From: Cavenderia fasciculata | Lineage: Eukaryota > Evosea > Eumycetozoa > Acytosteliales > Cavenderiaceae | Direction of reading: 5' to 3' | Assembly (NCBI RefSeq): GCF_000203815.1 | Contig: NW_004457639.1 | Span: 1,116,001-1,180,000 of the forward strand | DNA length: 64,000 bases | Shown here: positions 1 to 10,284 of the stretch, piece after piece | Numbering within the stretch: position 1 is the first letter of the stretch | How the letters are laid out: every line of letters starts with the position of its first letter | Program-made: the position numbers and the translations under genes | The notes under the pieces: generated by a model | The model's database searches: none | What the model saw: the letters and a program-made list of their open reading frames with translations, nothing else | Told to the model about the DNA's origin: nothing

Positions 1-724
1 CCATGGTAATCCATTGGTGATGATCTTTCTTTCATTCTCTATCTTGTTTATTTGTTCAACAGGCAAACAAACAAACAAGCAAGAGAGAGGGGGAATAATG
101 CAGTGTCTGTCCGGACAGAACTATTCAAGACAAAAAGTAGAGACGACGACGACGAATATGAGGAGGATGAGGAAACCAAACCAAGAGAGAGAGAGTGGTT
201 AAAAAATGTATTTAACAGATGGAATTAAAAAAAAAAATCGTTCCAGACGTTAAATTTAAAATATTAATATTAATATTTTAAAGTGTTAATATTAATTGTA
301 TGGAATAGATAATGATAAAGAAGAAGAAGATGATGATGATGTAGTAGGAAGTGGGGAGGAGGAGGAAAGAATGGTTGTCGAGAAGAATGAGTGTCTCACA
401 TGTGAATAGAATCTAAGATTGGAAAAACAAAAAAAATAAAAATATTACAATAATATTAATTGGGAGGGGAGGGGGTGTAGTGTGAAAGTAATCAAAAATT
501 TTTAATAGACCTATGACTTTTTTTTTTTTTTTTTTTTTTTTTTTATTCTAAATTTAGTAGAGAAAAATAAATTAATAAAGTCAGTGTGTCTTTGAAATTG
601 TACATGTGTATTAAAATTTTTTAGATTAATCTGATAAAAATAGGTAAAAAAACAGATAAAAAAATGTTTTTTTTTTTTTTTTTTGATTGAGATTGATGAT
701 TGTTTATTATTATTATTATTATTA
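1..724. other. intergenic sequence, no gene seen
   Basis: The stretch is low-complexity, with GA-rich runs, a T tract at 519-544 and TAA/TTA repeats near 700-727. A short open frame at the left edge (14-202) has biased GA-rich composition and no recognisable protein features, so I do not call it. The end of this stretch is the 3' flank of the minus-strand gene that stops at 725. Confidence 0.6.
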
Positions 725-2251
725 TTACTGTTGTTGATTAAAATCAAATACTGATTTACCAATTATATTTGCTAATAAATCAATATTAATATTGTCATCT
801 ATTCTATTTTGTTTAGGTTGTTGATTTTTATGTGTATTTTGATTTTGATTATTTTGATTATTTTGATTTTGATTTACTGGTTCATTAAAAAAAGTTGATT
901 CCAAAGTTAGAGGAGAAGGAATATTTGATTTACGATGAGTATGTTTTTCGAAAAATGGATTATAGATGGAGACTGAAGTGGAAGGGATGAGGTTTTTGAT
1001 GATTTGACAATCACGTTCCAAATCTGAAAAGGAAGCAATGTATTTGGGAAGATTTTCAATTTCATAGCTCTTTTGTGCCTCAGTGTCTTTAAAGTAATCG
1101 AGTTGAGGTGAAAGACGGAATGTATGAACCAAATTGACAATATACGATTTACCAGAGGTCGACGACTTTAGTGTCATCATGTCGATGGTCTTGGTCACTC
1201 CCTTTTTATAAAATGACACTCCATACACAAATGTCAATGGATGAACAGGATTAAATTTCTTTAAAAACCATCTTGACAATTTTTCCAAATCAAATTGATT
1301 CTTGTTTAAAAATGTTTTTTGAAGTGAAGAAGAGGATGAATTATTATTATTATTATTATTATTTTGATTATTATCTTCGTTAGATTTAATACTTGGGATT
1401 ACAGTTGAAGACCATTTATGTTGAGAAAAGATTGGATCTATATTTCGAAGTGTTTGAGTGTAGAGTGTATCAATGTTTGGATAGGATGGGAATAATTGAT
1501 TTCTATCCAAATCGGTACCAATGATGACTTGCATATCTGAAAACTCTAAATGAATAATAGGGTAGGATTGAAGGCTGTGAAATGAATCGGATCGGTGAAG
1601 TGGGATATGTCCAAATATCGATTTATCTGGTAATGACACTGTCCAATATGCCTTTGAATCATTGGTTCCAGTTATATATAATGGTGATGAATATGGATCT
1701 TCAAATTTTGTTGTTAATGTTTTCTAAGATAAGATAATAAAAAAGAAAAGATAATTAGATAAAATATATAGATTCAATTTGATTTGATTTGATTTGTACA
1801 TACATGTAATAAAGCTTGAATATTTTCAAAACTAGGATTTTGTAATGATTTTGCAAATAATCTAAAATAATAAAAGAAGAATTAATCAATCTAATACTAT
1901 CTATTACTATCTATTCTATATCTATTCTATTTACTTTTGAAACTTTTGAAATGAACTACTATAATGAAAACCTAACCAAACAACATCGTCTGTTCTATAA
2001 AGATAGAGAGAGAGATAAAGATATGTGTATATTAGTACTAATATACACATATTATACTTTATATTTTGTTTTACTATTGCTTACTGTTGTCTTTTTCCTT
2101 CTAATGCTACAGAGAATTCTACATGAGATTTTGTTAATAGTACAGTTACACCTGATGGTAATGATCCCAATTGTGTTGCATTTTGTATATCTTCATTTGA
2201 TAAACTTTTAACTTTCTTTACTCCTTTGATTCCTTCATAAACGTTAATCAT
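725..2251 (-). CDS. unrecognised conserved-looking protein, 3 exons, 407 aa
   Basis: I do not recognise the family. Three exons join in frame: 2251-2085, 1861-1804 and 1723-725, with GTAAGC and GTATGT donors and TTTTAG/TCTTAG acceptors, totalling 1224 nt. The protein starts MINVYEGIKGVKKV and is globular for about 330 residues. It then has an Asn-rich insert near residue 190 and a Gln/Asn-rich tail. There is no signal peptide or membrane segment, so it is probably soluble. Segments such as WFLKKFNPVHPLTFVYG look structured. The ATG at 2251 is chosen because it opens the first exon just downstream of AT-rich promoter-like DNA. Intron 1 contains a perfect 32-bp palindrome. The gene ends about 140 bp from the 5' flank of nothing recognisable; its 5' end faces the ESS2 stop about 140 bp away. 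Confidence 0.75.
2021..2052. repeat. perfect 32-bp palindrome in intron 1 of the preceding gene
   Basis: The 16 bases from 2021 are followed by their exact reverse complement, centred on GTAC at 2035-2038. The block lies inside the 222-bp first intron (1862-2084). It could form a cruciform or an RNA hairpin in the pre-mRNA. Its function is unknown. Confidence 0.85.
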
Positions 2252-2391
2252 GATTTAGAAAATAGATAGATAGATTGATAGATAAATGAAAGATTAAATA
2301 TACAGATAGAACAAAAAAAGATGAATGAACTTCAAAAAAAAAAACAAGCTCAAAACCCATCTCTTTTTCTTTTTTTTTTTTATTTATTTAT

Positions 2392-3684
2392 TTATTTTTT
2401 ATTATTTTGATTTATTATTGGTTTTCTCATTGGAGATGAACGTATAGATAATAAATGTTTAGCGGCTGGTGATAATGATTGAAATGATTTGTTGTTTGAT
2501 AATGGTGATTTTTGAAGAGTGTTGTTTTTTTTAAATATTGGATTATAAATTGGACTATTTCCACCAAGTAGATTTGATTTACTCAATGGTGAACTATTAT
2601 TACTATTAATTGTACGTTGTTTTGATTTTTGAGTTTGAAGTAATAATTGATTTGCTAATTTTTCTCTTTTTGGTGTTTGTGGTATTTTAAAAGCTGGTAC
2701 TTTACTATTATACTCTCCATCATCATTGTCTCTTAATGAAGATGGAATAGGAGTTTGAGGTTGTAATATTTGTGGTGTACCATCAATCTTTCCCCATGTC
2801 ATCATTGGTGATGATTCACCACTACCACTAATCCCAGGTATAATTGAAGGTGTTGATAATAATTCCATCATTGGTGTCGGCTGATTATGCTGATTCATCA
2901 TTTCTTGTTCATCCAAATCTTTATCTACAATTGTTATTTTTGTATTTGAATGTACAATTTCTTTTTTTGGTAATATACTATTATTACTGTTATTATTACT
3001 ATCTGGTATAAACATTAATTGATTTTTAATTGTATAGGACCAAGTTTGAGGTTGATTTGGTTTATCGTTTGTTAATAATAGTTGATTTTGTTGATTCTTT
3101 TTTTCATTGTTCCATCGATACGATGCTCTATTTTTATCTCGTTGCTTTTGAATGTCTTGTAGTTTCATGTAGGATTGATCATCTTGACTACTAAAATTTG
3201 CTACAAATTCATCCAACCCATAATCTTTTGTAATGTCTATTGGTAATGATATCTCTTCTTCTTGCTGTACACAATCAACCATTCCTTCTCTTTCTCTATC
3301 TCTTTCATTTCTAGGAGTATCAAATGATTGAGGTGTAGCTTGTAAATTTCTTCTTTGATAATCTGTAGTTGCTCTCTTGATTCCTTCCATTTGAATGGTT
3401 CGAAGTCTAGTTGTATCATTTGATTCGAGTGCATCCATCCATTCCAATTGTTGTTTTAAATGAGGTAGGTCTGGGTAAAAGTCTCTTTGTATAATCTTTG
3501 ACATTGCATCTACATATTGTTCCTCTTCAAGTATCGTTATATTGGGATTATTATGACTTCCCAATTGTTGTTGATTATCTAAATCTCTTCTAGAAAATGA
3601 TATATTTGTTGTTGTTGTAGATAAAGATAATTCTTCTTTATCATTTTTGTTTACTATTATTTCATTATTATTATTACTATTCAT
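2392..3684 (-). CDS. ess2: ESS2 (DGCR14/Es2) splicing-factor homolog, 430 aa, single exon
   Basis: ESS2 is a nuclear protein of catalytic spliceosomes. The family signature is seen at about residues 52-95: a Glu-rich stretch, YVDAMSKIIQRDFYPDLP, then a helix ending in a Leu/Glu-rich run. This matches the family pattern of EEYIE-x-IIQRDFFPD. A second conserved block, DEFVANFSSQDDQSYMKL followed by a Trp and the WSYTIKNQLMFIP motif, matches the family's later region. The C-terminal third is Asn/Ser/Pro-rich and ends with a positively charged tail, as is common in dictyostelid nuclear proteins. The start at 3684 is the first ATG and opens an Asn-rich leader. The gene is divergent from the coiled-coil gene at 4064, sharing about 380 bp of T-rich upstream DNA. 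Confidence 0.88.
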   Translation of the reverse strand: MNSNNNNEIIVNKNDKEELSLSTTTTNISFSRRDLDNQQQLGSHNNPNITILEEEQYVDAMSKIIQRDFYPDLPHLKQQLEWMDALESNDTTRLRTIQMEGIKRATTDYQRRNLQATPQSFDTPRNERDREREGMVDCVQQEEEISLPIDITKDYGLDEFVANFSSQDDQSYMKLQDIQKQRDKNRASYRWNNEKKNQQNQLLLTNDKPNQPQTWSYTIKNQLMFIPDSNNNSNNSILPKKEIVHSNTKITIVDKDLDEQEMMNQHNQPTPMMELLSTPSIIPGISGSGESSPMMTWGKIDGTPQILQPQTPIPSSLRDNDDGEYNSKVPAFKIPQTPKREKLANQLLLQTQKSKQRTINSNNSSPLSKSNLLGGNSPIYNPIFKKNNTLQKSPLSNNKSFQSLSPAAKHLLSIRSSPMRKPIINQNNKK

Positions 3685-4063
3685 TTATTTGTTAAGTATC
3701 AAATGAAATTAAAATTTTTTTTTTTTTTTAAATCTCTCTCTCTTTAGCTCTCTTCATTGATACTTTTACATCAATTTAAATTTTAATAATAATTTTTTTT
3801 TTTTATTATAGCACTTTGAGGAGCTTGATGACTACGTCCAACTTTTATGAAATTCAACAAATTTAGTTTCTCTTCTTCTTTTGGGGTTTCAAAAACGAGT
3901 CAGTTATTTATTTCATTCATTTTATTTTTTTATTTTTATTACTATAATAGACAATACTTTCACATTTTATTATTAGAATCAATTTAGTTTTATTTATTTT
4001 CATTTTCACACCCTTCTCTCTCTCTCTCTATACTATATCTACTCTTTCTACTTTCTATTTTCA

Positions 4064-4758
4064 ATGTATCAATTTATAAAACAATATTTACCAAGCAAAG
4101 AAAACGAAAGAAAACAAGAAGAAATGGTTACAGACATGTCAGATGCAATAAATCAAGCTAAACAAGATATTTCAGAAGGTCAAGATATAGAGTTTGAAAT
4201 ATCACTGGCAATGAATAAAACATCAACTTCAATTGATAAACTGGAAAAGGAAAGAGATGAATTGATTAAAAAGGTTACAGTGTAATGTATTATAGATAGA
4301 TAGATAGATAGATTAGTAGTATTATTTGTTAACTTTTTACTTTTAGGATTGAAGAAACATTAAAAGAAATGTCAAGTCAATCATTGACAGTAGAACAATT
4401 GGAAAAAAAGAATAAATTGGAAGCCTATTTGAATGCAAGCGTTAAAAAGTCTATTCAAAATCTGGACAATGAAATCGATAATCTGACAAGACAATTGTTA
4501 AAATTGAATGATACTAGAGACAAGGTATTATCAAGACATGTTTCGGCTCAAGATGGTATTGATTCGGCAATTGTTTTACCTCAGGTTGAACCCATTAGAT
4601 CAAATAATGATCAAGTACTTGGTGCAGATTTAAATAATCAAAATAATCAAAATAATCAAAATAATAATGATAATAATAATAATAATAATACCAATACCAC
4701 TACTACGACAAATACTACTACTACTAATAATAATGATATTAATCATTTAGATGTTTAA
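4064..4758 (+). CDS. small coiled-coil protein with Asn/Thr-rich tail, 2 exons, 209 aa
   Basis: Two exons (4064-4281 and 4347-4758) join in frame, using donor GTAATG and acceptor TTTTAG. Residues 1-150 are charged and heptad-like (QAKQDISEGQDIEFEIS, then ETLKEMSSQ, then NLDNEIDNLTRQLLKLND), predicting helical coiled coil. The last 50 residues are Asn and Thr repeats. There is no signal peptide or membrane segment. The size and helix pattern resemble subunits of small coiled-coil complexes (kinetochore, BLOC/BORC-like), but no diagnostic motif is present, so I give no function. It is convergent with the glycoprotein gene that follows; the stops are only 59 bp apart. Confidence 0.8.
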
Positions 4759-4817
4759 ATTAAATTAAATAAAAATCTTTGTAAATATTATAATAGTTGG
4801 ATATTAATTTATTCTTT

Positions 4818-7099
4818 TTAAATTAAAATGGAAATGATCAAGATGATGATGATAAGGAATGTAGAAAATGATGTGGATGATGAGGCATGATTAGAATTTG
4901 ATTGTGAATTGTCGCTACTACCTGGAACTACTACTGCTGTATCGGGTCTGATACTCAACTGGCCATTTTCAATGGAACAAGACAAACCACCAGCACGACA
5001 GACAATCGATGAAGCTTGACAAACGATTTCATGTGGAGCAAAACATTGGGTCAATGATGAGCTCAATAGGCCTAGACATTTGAATCCACCAGGAGCATTA
5101 CATTCACTGATACCTTTTGAAGTACAGTTGATTGGAGCGTCACCTGGATACTCTACCCTGAGTTTACCTGATCGACTCAATTTACATGTAACATCTGATG
5201 ATGATGAATCATTTGATGATGAACCATTATTTGATGATGAACCATTATTTGATGATGATGAACCATTATTTGATGATGATGATGAATCATTATTTGATGA
5301 TGATGAATCATTATTTGATGATGATGAATCATTATTTGATGATGATGAATCATTATTTGATGATGATGATGATGAATTGGAAGGGATTGGTTCAAAATAG
5401 ATAACTAAACTGTTGCTGGTGCCATTGCCATCTGCAAATTCACCATTGACTTGGTAGTATCCTCCATTGACTGGGTAGTTGCTTCCAAGTGTACATATCA
5501 AATAGGTAGATGTAAAGTGGTTGACTTGACAATCAAACAATCGACTACCAGAATTCATTGTAATATTGAGATTGTCAGAATTATCACCAAAAGATCCATT
5601 CACTCCAAGTCCCAATGAATTAGGAACAGAATGGAAAGAACCAAAGTAATGGTTTGGTTCATTGGCAGATGCTAAAAAAAATAAATAAAAAATAAATAAA
5701 CCTATCCTATCCTATCCTATCCTACATATATACATACAAATATAAATAGTAGAGAATAAATGGTAATTTGGACCTGTAAGGGTAACTTGATAGGTTCTTT
5801 GGGGTGTTACAATCTGGTTATTCGAAAACTGGCAATTAATGTGTAAAGGGCTGGCAGATGTGAGGGGACAATCAATGTATTGGCCTGGACGGTACGTGAG
5901 TAATACCCTAATGCCATCAATACTATTGTTGTATGAAAGATTATTACCATTGATTCTGATTGATCTTTGAATGTTGTTGTAGTAGATACTAGAGATTGAA
6001 TAATCGATAGGAGCATAAAAGACGGTACCATTCAATAGAGCAATGTCTCCAATTTTGATAGTGACAGCCAGTGGTCCAGTTGAAATCGCGCCAATATTGG
6101 CAATACTACATTTTATAGTGGTACTGTTAAAACTAACGAGTGGACACTCTGTGTATTGTTCAATCCACACTGAAACTAATGACCGATTGCTTCCAAATTG
6201 ACCATCGGCACTGATAGTCATCGTATCACTAAATAATGATATATTATTCAAAACAAAAGTATCAGATTCTACTTTTTAAAATAAATAAATAATATCGATC
6301 GGGTTAATAAATGAATGATAAAGAATATATGTATATGTATATGTATTCTATATTTTTTACGTTTACATACTGATATTGACAGTAGAGTTTAAAGTGGTAA
6401 GGACGTCAAGGACCAAGTAGACCGTATAAATATTTGATGGTACGTGCTCGTTCAAATTGCATTTCACCTCTGATGTGCTGACAAAATACATAGTGCAGTT
6501 GATCAATTGATTGTGTGTGTCAGAGGAGGAGGAGGAGGAGGAGGAGAGGTAGATGGCTGTATTATAAACTTGACCAGTTCCGCTGAGAGCACCACCGATT
6601 GTGATTGAGTTTTCTTCGCTATTGTAGACAACCCTAGTGATTGAATAATCAATGACTACTGTACCACTCAAAAAAGCAGCAGCAGCAGCAGCATCATCAC
6701 CGATTATGATAGTGATCGTCCTGTTGCCCAATAAACCCACTGTACTTCCAAAGCTACATCCGATATTGGTACTATTGAAACTGACAAGTGAACACCAATA
6801 TTGATCAATCTTTATAGAGACGATTGATGAATTGGTACCAAAGTATCCATTTGCATGGATTTCATTGTTGTATTGTGATAAACTTGAAAGATTATACGAT
6901 GGTGCTATACCAAGCAAAAAAAATAAAATAATTCAATATTAAATTATAATGATCAAAATAATAGTTAGTAGTATTCAATGAGTGAGTGAGTGGGATTGTG
7001 TCGGTCAATAAAACAGAATATGTACATACATTGAGCAGCTGCATTACTAGTACAACAGACCAATAAAAAGACTGCTGTCAATAATAATAATTTATACAT
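4818..7099 (-). CDS. secreted, probably GPI-anchored Ser-rich glycoprotein, 4 exons, 663 aa
   Basis: Exons 7099-7030, 6904-6371, 6271-5738 and 5671-4818 sum to 1992 nt. Exon 1 encodes a clear signal peptide (MYKLLLLTAVFLLVCCTSNA). Exons 2 and 3 are exactly 534 nt each and encode related modules with the pattern GxFGxNxSxVSxxIxQYxxCxLVSFNSTxIxCS, so they are an internal duplication. Exon 4 begins with a third, diverged module. The modules are beta-rich with paired Cys and many N-glycosylation sites, resembling the IPT/TIG-like extracellular repeats of dictyostelid surface proteins. A SSSSNND-type repeat linker follows, then a Cys-rich segment (about 510-590), a Ser-rich stretch and a hydrophobic C-terminus (FSTFLIIIILIISILI) typical of a GPI signal. 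Likely a cell-surface adhesion or matrix protein; the exact role is unknown. Confidence 0.85.
5198..5382 (-). repeat. coding minisatellite (Ser/Asn/Asp linker) in the glycoprotein gene
   Basis: The plus strand shows about nine tandem copies of a 15-27 bp unit built from GATGATGAATCATTATTT or GATGAACCATTATTT. On the coding strand it reads Asn-Asn-Asp/Gly-Ser-Ser-Ser. All copies preserve frame. Arrays of this kind usually vary in copy number between strains. Confidence 0.9.
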
Positions 7100-7540
7100 T
7101 CTCTCTATTAGATTTTATATCTATTTATTGATTGTTCTTTGTTGTGCATGTTTGCAGAACAGAGTAAAAGTTGAGGACGAGCGACTTGTTTTTTTTTCCT
7201 CCTCCTTTTTTGTACCTACGTCGGCAACCCCTGGGGAGGCTGAAAAAAACCAAAATGAGATCGGCACCATCATCACCAATACAGTAGTCAACAAAGAGGC
7301 CAACAATTTCCAAACCCAGTTGATCTTGAATTAGTGTTTCGGAATAACCTAAAACAAATGCAATCACACAACGATGTCCACTCTTTATTATATAATCAAT
7401 ATCAATCCAATCAATTTACAAAAACCACTCTTATGTATATACAAGAGATTCAAGAGAGGAATTTATTCAACTATGTATTGTTGAAGCTGAAAAGGTTAAT
7501 CACTACAAAAGGGGGGAGAGAAAGAGAGAGAAAGAGAGAG
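7100..7540. other. intergenic sequence upstream of the glycoprotein gene
   Basis: Several short overlapping open frames exist on both strands (for example 7128-7334 and 7334-7546), but none has a conserved motif, a plausible exon context or consistent codon use. The end is a GA-rich microsatellite (about 7507-7542). The stretch probably holds the promoter of the minus-strand gene starting at 7099. Confidence 0.5.
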
Positions 7541-7544
7541 GAAT

Positions 7545-8240
7545 GACCATTGATGGGGGAGGTACATGGTACTTGGCCTTTGTTGATGGAGGATGACCAT
7601 GACCATTGTTGACTATGGACCCCCATTGTACTTGATGATGATAATGATGATATGACCTTCCACGCTTGTTGTTGATGGTGTAGGTTGGTATTGAGTATTT
7701 AACAAATGATGCACTATGTAATAGAGTAGATTAGAAGTTAGTAAATGTTTGTATTTACATAGCAGCCAAGGAAAAAAAAAGAACCATCATGATTTACATA
7801 CCTATCCTAACCAACATTAATTGATTATTTAACCTAGTTTGTAATTATTACATTATCTGTCTTCTGTCTTTATCTCCTCTTTAACTAATACAGCTTTTGA
7901 AAAAAAAAAAAAAAAGAACAGGGATGACCAAGTTCCAAGTTCCATCGACCATTGTCAACAAAGGTCAAGTACCATGGGTATCCACCATCATCAAGTATAT
8001 GGTTGTGCTATCACCAAGTACGGTGGCCGCCCACCATCAACAAGTACCAAGTACCATGAAGGATGGGGTCATGGTCACCCTCCTCATCCTCCACCATCAA
8101 CAAGCATGGACCATCGACATCAAAGGTCATGGTCATCCTCCTCCACCCTCAACAAGGGTCATGGAGTATGTCCTCCACCATTTACAATGGTCATGGTGTA
8201 TGTCCTAGTCCTCCTCCTCCTCCACCATCAACAGACATGC
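7545..8240. repeat. degenerate tandem and inverted repeats flanking tRNA-Val
   Basis: From 7921 to 8240 a unit of roughly 25-35 bp recurs five or six times in degenerate form, each copy ending in CCACCATCAACAAG or a close variant and often preceded by CATGGTCATCCTCC. An imperfect reverse complement of the first part lies at about 7545-7640: the words CATGGTACTTG and CCTTTGTTGA there match CAAGTACCATG and TCAACAAAGG near 7955-7975. The spacer between (7640-7920) has no gene. The open frames in three frames here are by-products of the repeat. The origin is unclear; it may be a decayed mobile element. Confidence 0.6.
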
Positions 8241-8253
8241 AAAAAAGGATTAT

Positions 8254-8327
8254 TATCAAGAGTGGGAATCGAACCCACGACCCTAACCGTGTAAAGGTCA
8301 TGTGATAACCAACTACACCATCCTGAC
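8254..8327 (-). tRNA. tRNA-Val (anticodon TAC)
   Basis: A 74-nt cloverleaf folds completely. The acceptor is GTCAGGA with TCTTGAT, the D-arm is GTGTAGTTGGTTATCAC, the anticodon stem TGACC/GGTTA has loop TTTACAC (anticodon TAC), the variable loop is GGGTC, and the T-arm is GTGGG-TTCGATT-CCCAC. The discriminator is A. There is no intron. A run of six T on the sense strand (8246-8241) just downstream is a proper Pol III terminator. A GC-rich retroposon-like unit lies in its 5' flank. Confidence 0.95.
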
Positions 8328-8390
8328 TTTAAGATGTTCTCAATTACCCGCGCAGCGCAAAAATACCCCTGCCGCCAGCCCAAAAAGGGG

Positions 8391-8968
8391 CATGGCGTGG
8401 CAAGTGAGTCGGGAGTGTGCTACCCCGGGAACGTAAAGGTCATAGGTTCGAATCCTGCCCTCGAACTTTACTTTTGGCGCCAACGTTTAACTTGACCACA
8501 ATTGGGGGGATTGAGGAGAAAAACCATCCGACTCTAGGGATCTAGAGACAGGACACCCCCACGGAAGGATGACCGGGTTAGTTTCCCCTTCTCAGTAGGA
8601 GATTGGGTAGCCAGACTGCAACAAGTAACGGGAAGGTAGTGGAGGACCTACTGGGCCGTCGCGATAGAAAGCCATCTGACATCTCAAATACAATATGCAA
8701 CACGTAAAGACGAGTGTCCACAATGGGGAGTAAATCGGCGCGAGAGTTGAGAGCGGCAGTCGGTCTTGGAAGCACCCAAGGCTTAAGGTTTCACCGCAAG
8801 TATGGTACTAAAATTAGAAGAAGATGGGTGTCATATTTGCGTCAACACCTTCATCTTCTTCTATTCTCTCTTCATCTATCAATAATAATATTAATAATAT
8901 AATAATTTACTAAATAATAATAACATAGAATAATTATATAACACAATATTACAGCCTATAGTGCTGAG

Positions 8969-9000
<32 letters not shown>
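8391..9000 (+). mobile_element. candidate tRNA-headed SINE-like unit with poly(A) tail
   Basis: A block of about 430 bp is much richer in GC than its surroundings. It begins with a tRNA-like head: an A-box-like word (TGGCAAGTGAGTCGGG, 8398-8413) and a perfect Pol III B box (GGTTCGAATCC, 8445-8455), 47 bp apart. The head does not fold into a complete tRNA, because no acceptor partner exists for the bases after the T-arm. A long GC-rich body without an open frame follows to about 8830. The body ends in a strong hairpin (16-nt arm at 8816-8831 pairing with 8846-8863, with a 2-nt bulge), then TAA-type repeats and a run of 32 A (8969-9000). This layout is that of a SINE or other retroposed Pol III transcript. 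I found no clear target-site duplication and no second copy in the window. It could instead be a structured ncRNA with an internal promoter. Confidence 0.45.
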
Positions 9001-9001
<1 letters not shown>

Positions 9002-10284
9002 CGATATCTTTAACCAATTTATTTTTAGAACAAGCAACAACCCAAAACAATCCAACATGCTTGACACTATACAATAAGATACATGATCAACGTCCATATA
9101 ACATGTATCATAGACATGGACAACCCCCAGAACAAATTAACTTTAATTCTTCTCGAGATAATCTTTATTTCTTGCTGGTCAATTAAAATGTATAATTAAT
9201 AAAACTTTGTAACTTCTGAGTACTACTCTTCCCGATAGGAGAGAACAGGAAAAGAATTACTTTAAAAAAAAAAAAAAACCGTTCAAAAAGTGGTATCTTA
9301 CCTTTTAGACATTTCAAATTCCACTTTGTGCACCCTACAAGATTTTCTCAAGTGCTTGGCATTAAGGAATGGATCGAATCTGTTAGATCTAGATTGTCCA
9401 AAATCAAAGATATCTCAATGAACTCAATCCTGGTGGATCACATGACGGCAATCTAAAAAATCGGTATTTGCTAAAAAAAAAAGTGTTCCAATACATCAAT
9501 TTCTTGTGAGAACAAATGATTTTGGAGTAAAGAATGCGACCACATGATTGCCAACTTTTAGAGGCTTTTTTTCGAAAAATCTCTTCTATTTATTCATCTG
9601 TTTTAATAATATTTGGATGATCCGACATCTGATTCTATATACGCCAAATAATATAGTTAGTTTGACACAAAAAATAGACATTGATAGAGTCAACATCAAA
9701 ATATAGATATCTATAAACGTGTTTCTAATCACCAACAGCAATACCGATAATTGGTCAAAGGCCAAGTTGGCCTACTTTTTTGCTTGAGATAATCAATAGT
9801 TCAAAGAGGTGTAGACACAATGAAATAGTTTCATTAAATGAACTTGGCAATTCTTTCGACCATTTTGAAGCACTGGATAGAGAAAGACATGAATGGTGCA
9901 AGACTGTCAGTCACCTTATAACAAATCAAATTATAATAATTTGAATGTTTTTTTTTTAAAATGGGTTTGCATAACTTTTTCTACTCATCGAAAGGTTAAA
10001 TTTCAAAATAAATAAAGTCAATCAAAAATACTTTCCTGCAAGACTTTAAAATGGATAAATAGTATAAATTATAATATCATGTTTAATATATTTACAAATA
10101 GTTTAATGACATTGGATTTTTAGCACATGATAAGAATGGAAGGATATTTATCCATCATGTCCAAATATGATAATATAGAATTTAATAGCAAGGGTAACAC
10201 AAATTGTATAATCAACCAATTTATCAATGTGGTTTATATTTTTTGAAGTTTTTATTCACTATACCATGGTTGAAGTTTTTGGTG
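9001..10284. other. gene-poor tract with one possible coding relic
   Basis: At 9310-9456 a plus-strand frame of 48 codons (HFKFHFVHPTRF, later IKEWIESVRSRLSKIKD) follows a TTTTAG acceptor-like site and looks protein-like. It ends at a stop and has no neighbouring exon I can join, so it may be a fragment of a dead gene. The rest is AT-rich DNA with no frame, RNA or repeat that I can support. Confidence 0.35.

Noticed and set aside
5080-5400. Plus-strand acidic protein opposite the glycoprotein gene
   Set aside because: It is a shadow of the minisatellite, which is open in several frames. The minus-strand gene has matching splice sites and a signal peptide.
8398-8466. A second complete tRNA on the plus strand next to tRNA-Val
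   Set aside because: The B box is perfect, but no acceptor stem can form with the bases after the T-arm, the T-stem has a mismatch and no standard anticodon stem exists. It is a tRNA-like head only.
8470-8490. Retroviral-type primer binding site (TTTGGCGCCAACG)
   Set aside because: The word is partly self-complementary and isolated, with no LTRs and no gag or pol frames nearby.
8456-8830. RNase P or SRP RNA gene
   Set aside because: The leader layout is suggestive, but I could not find the conserved CR-I/CR-V motifs of RNase P/MRP or the UGUAA and S-domain motifs of SRP on either strand.
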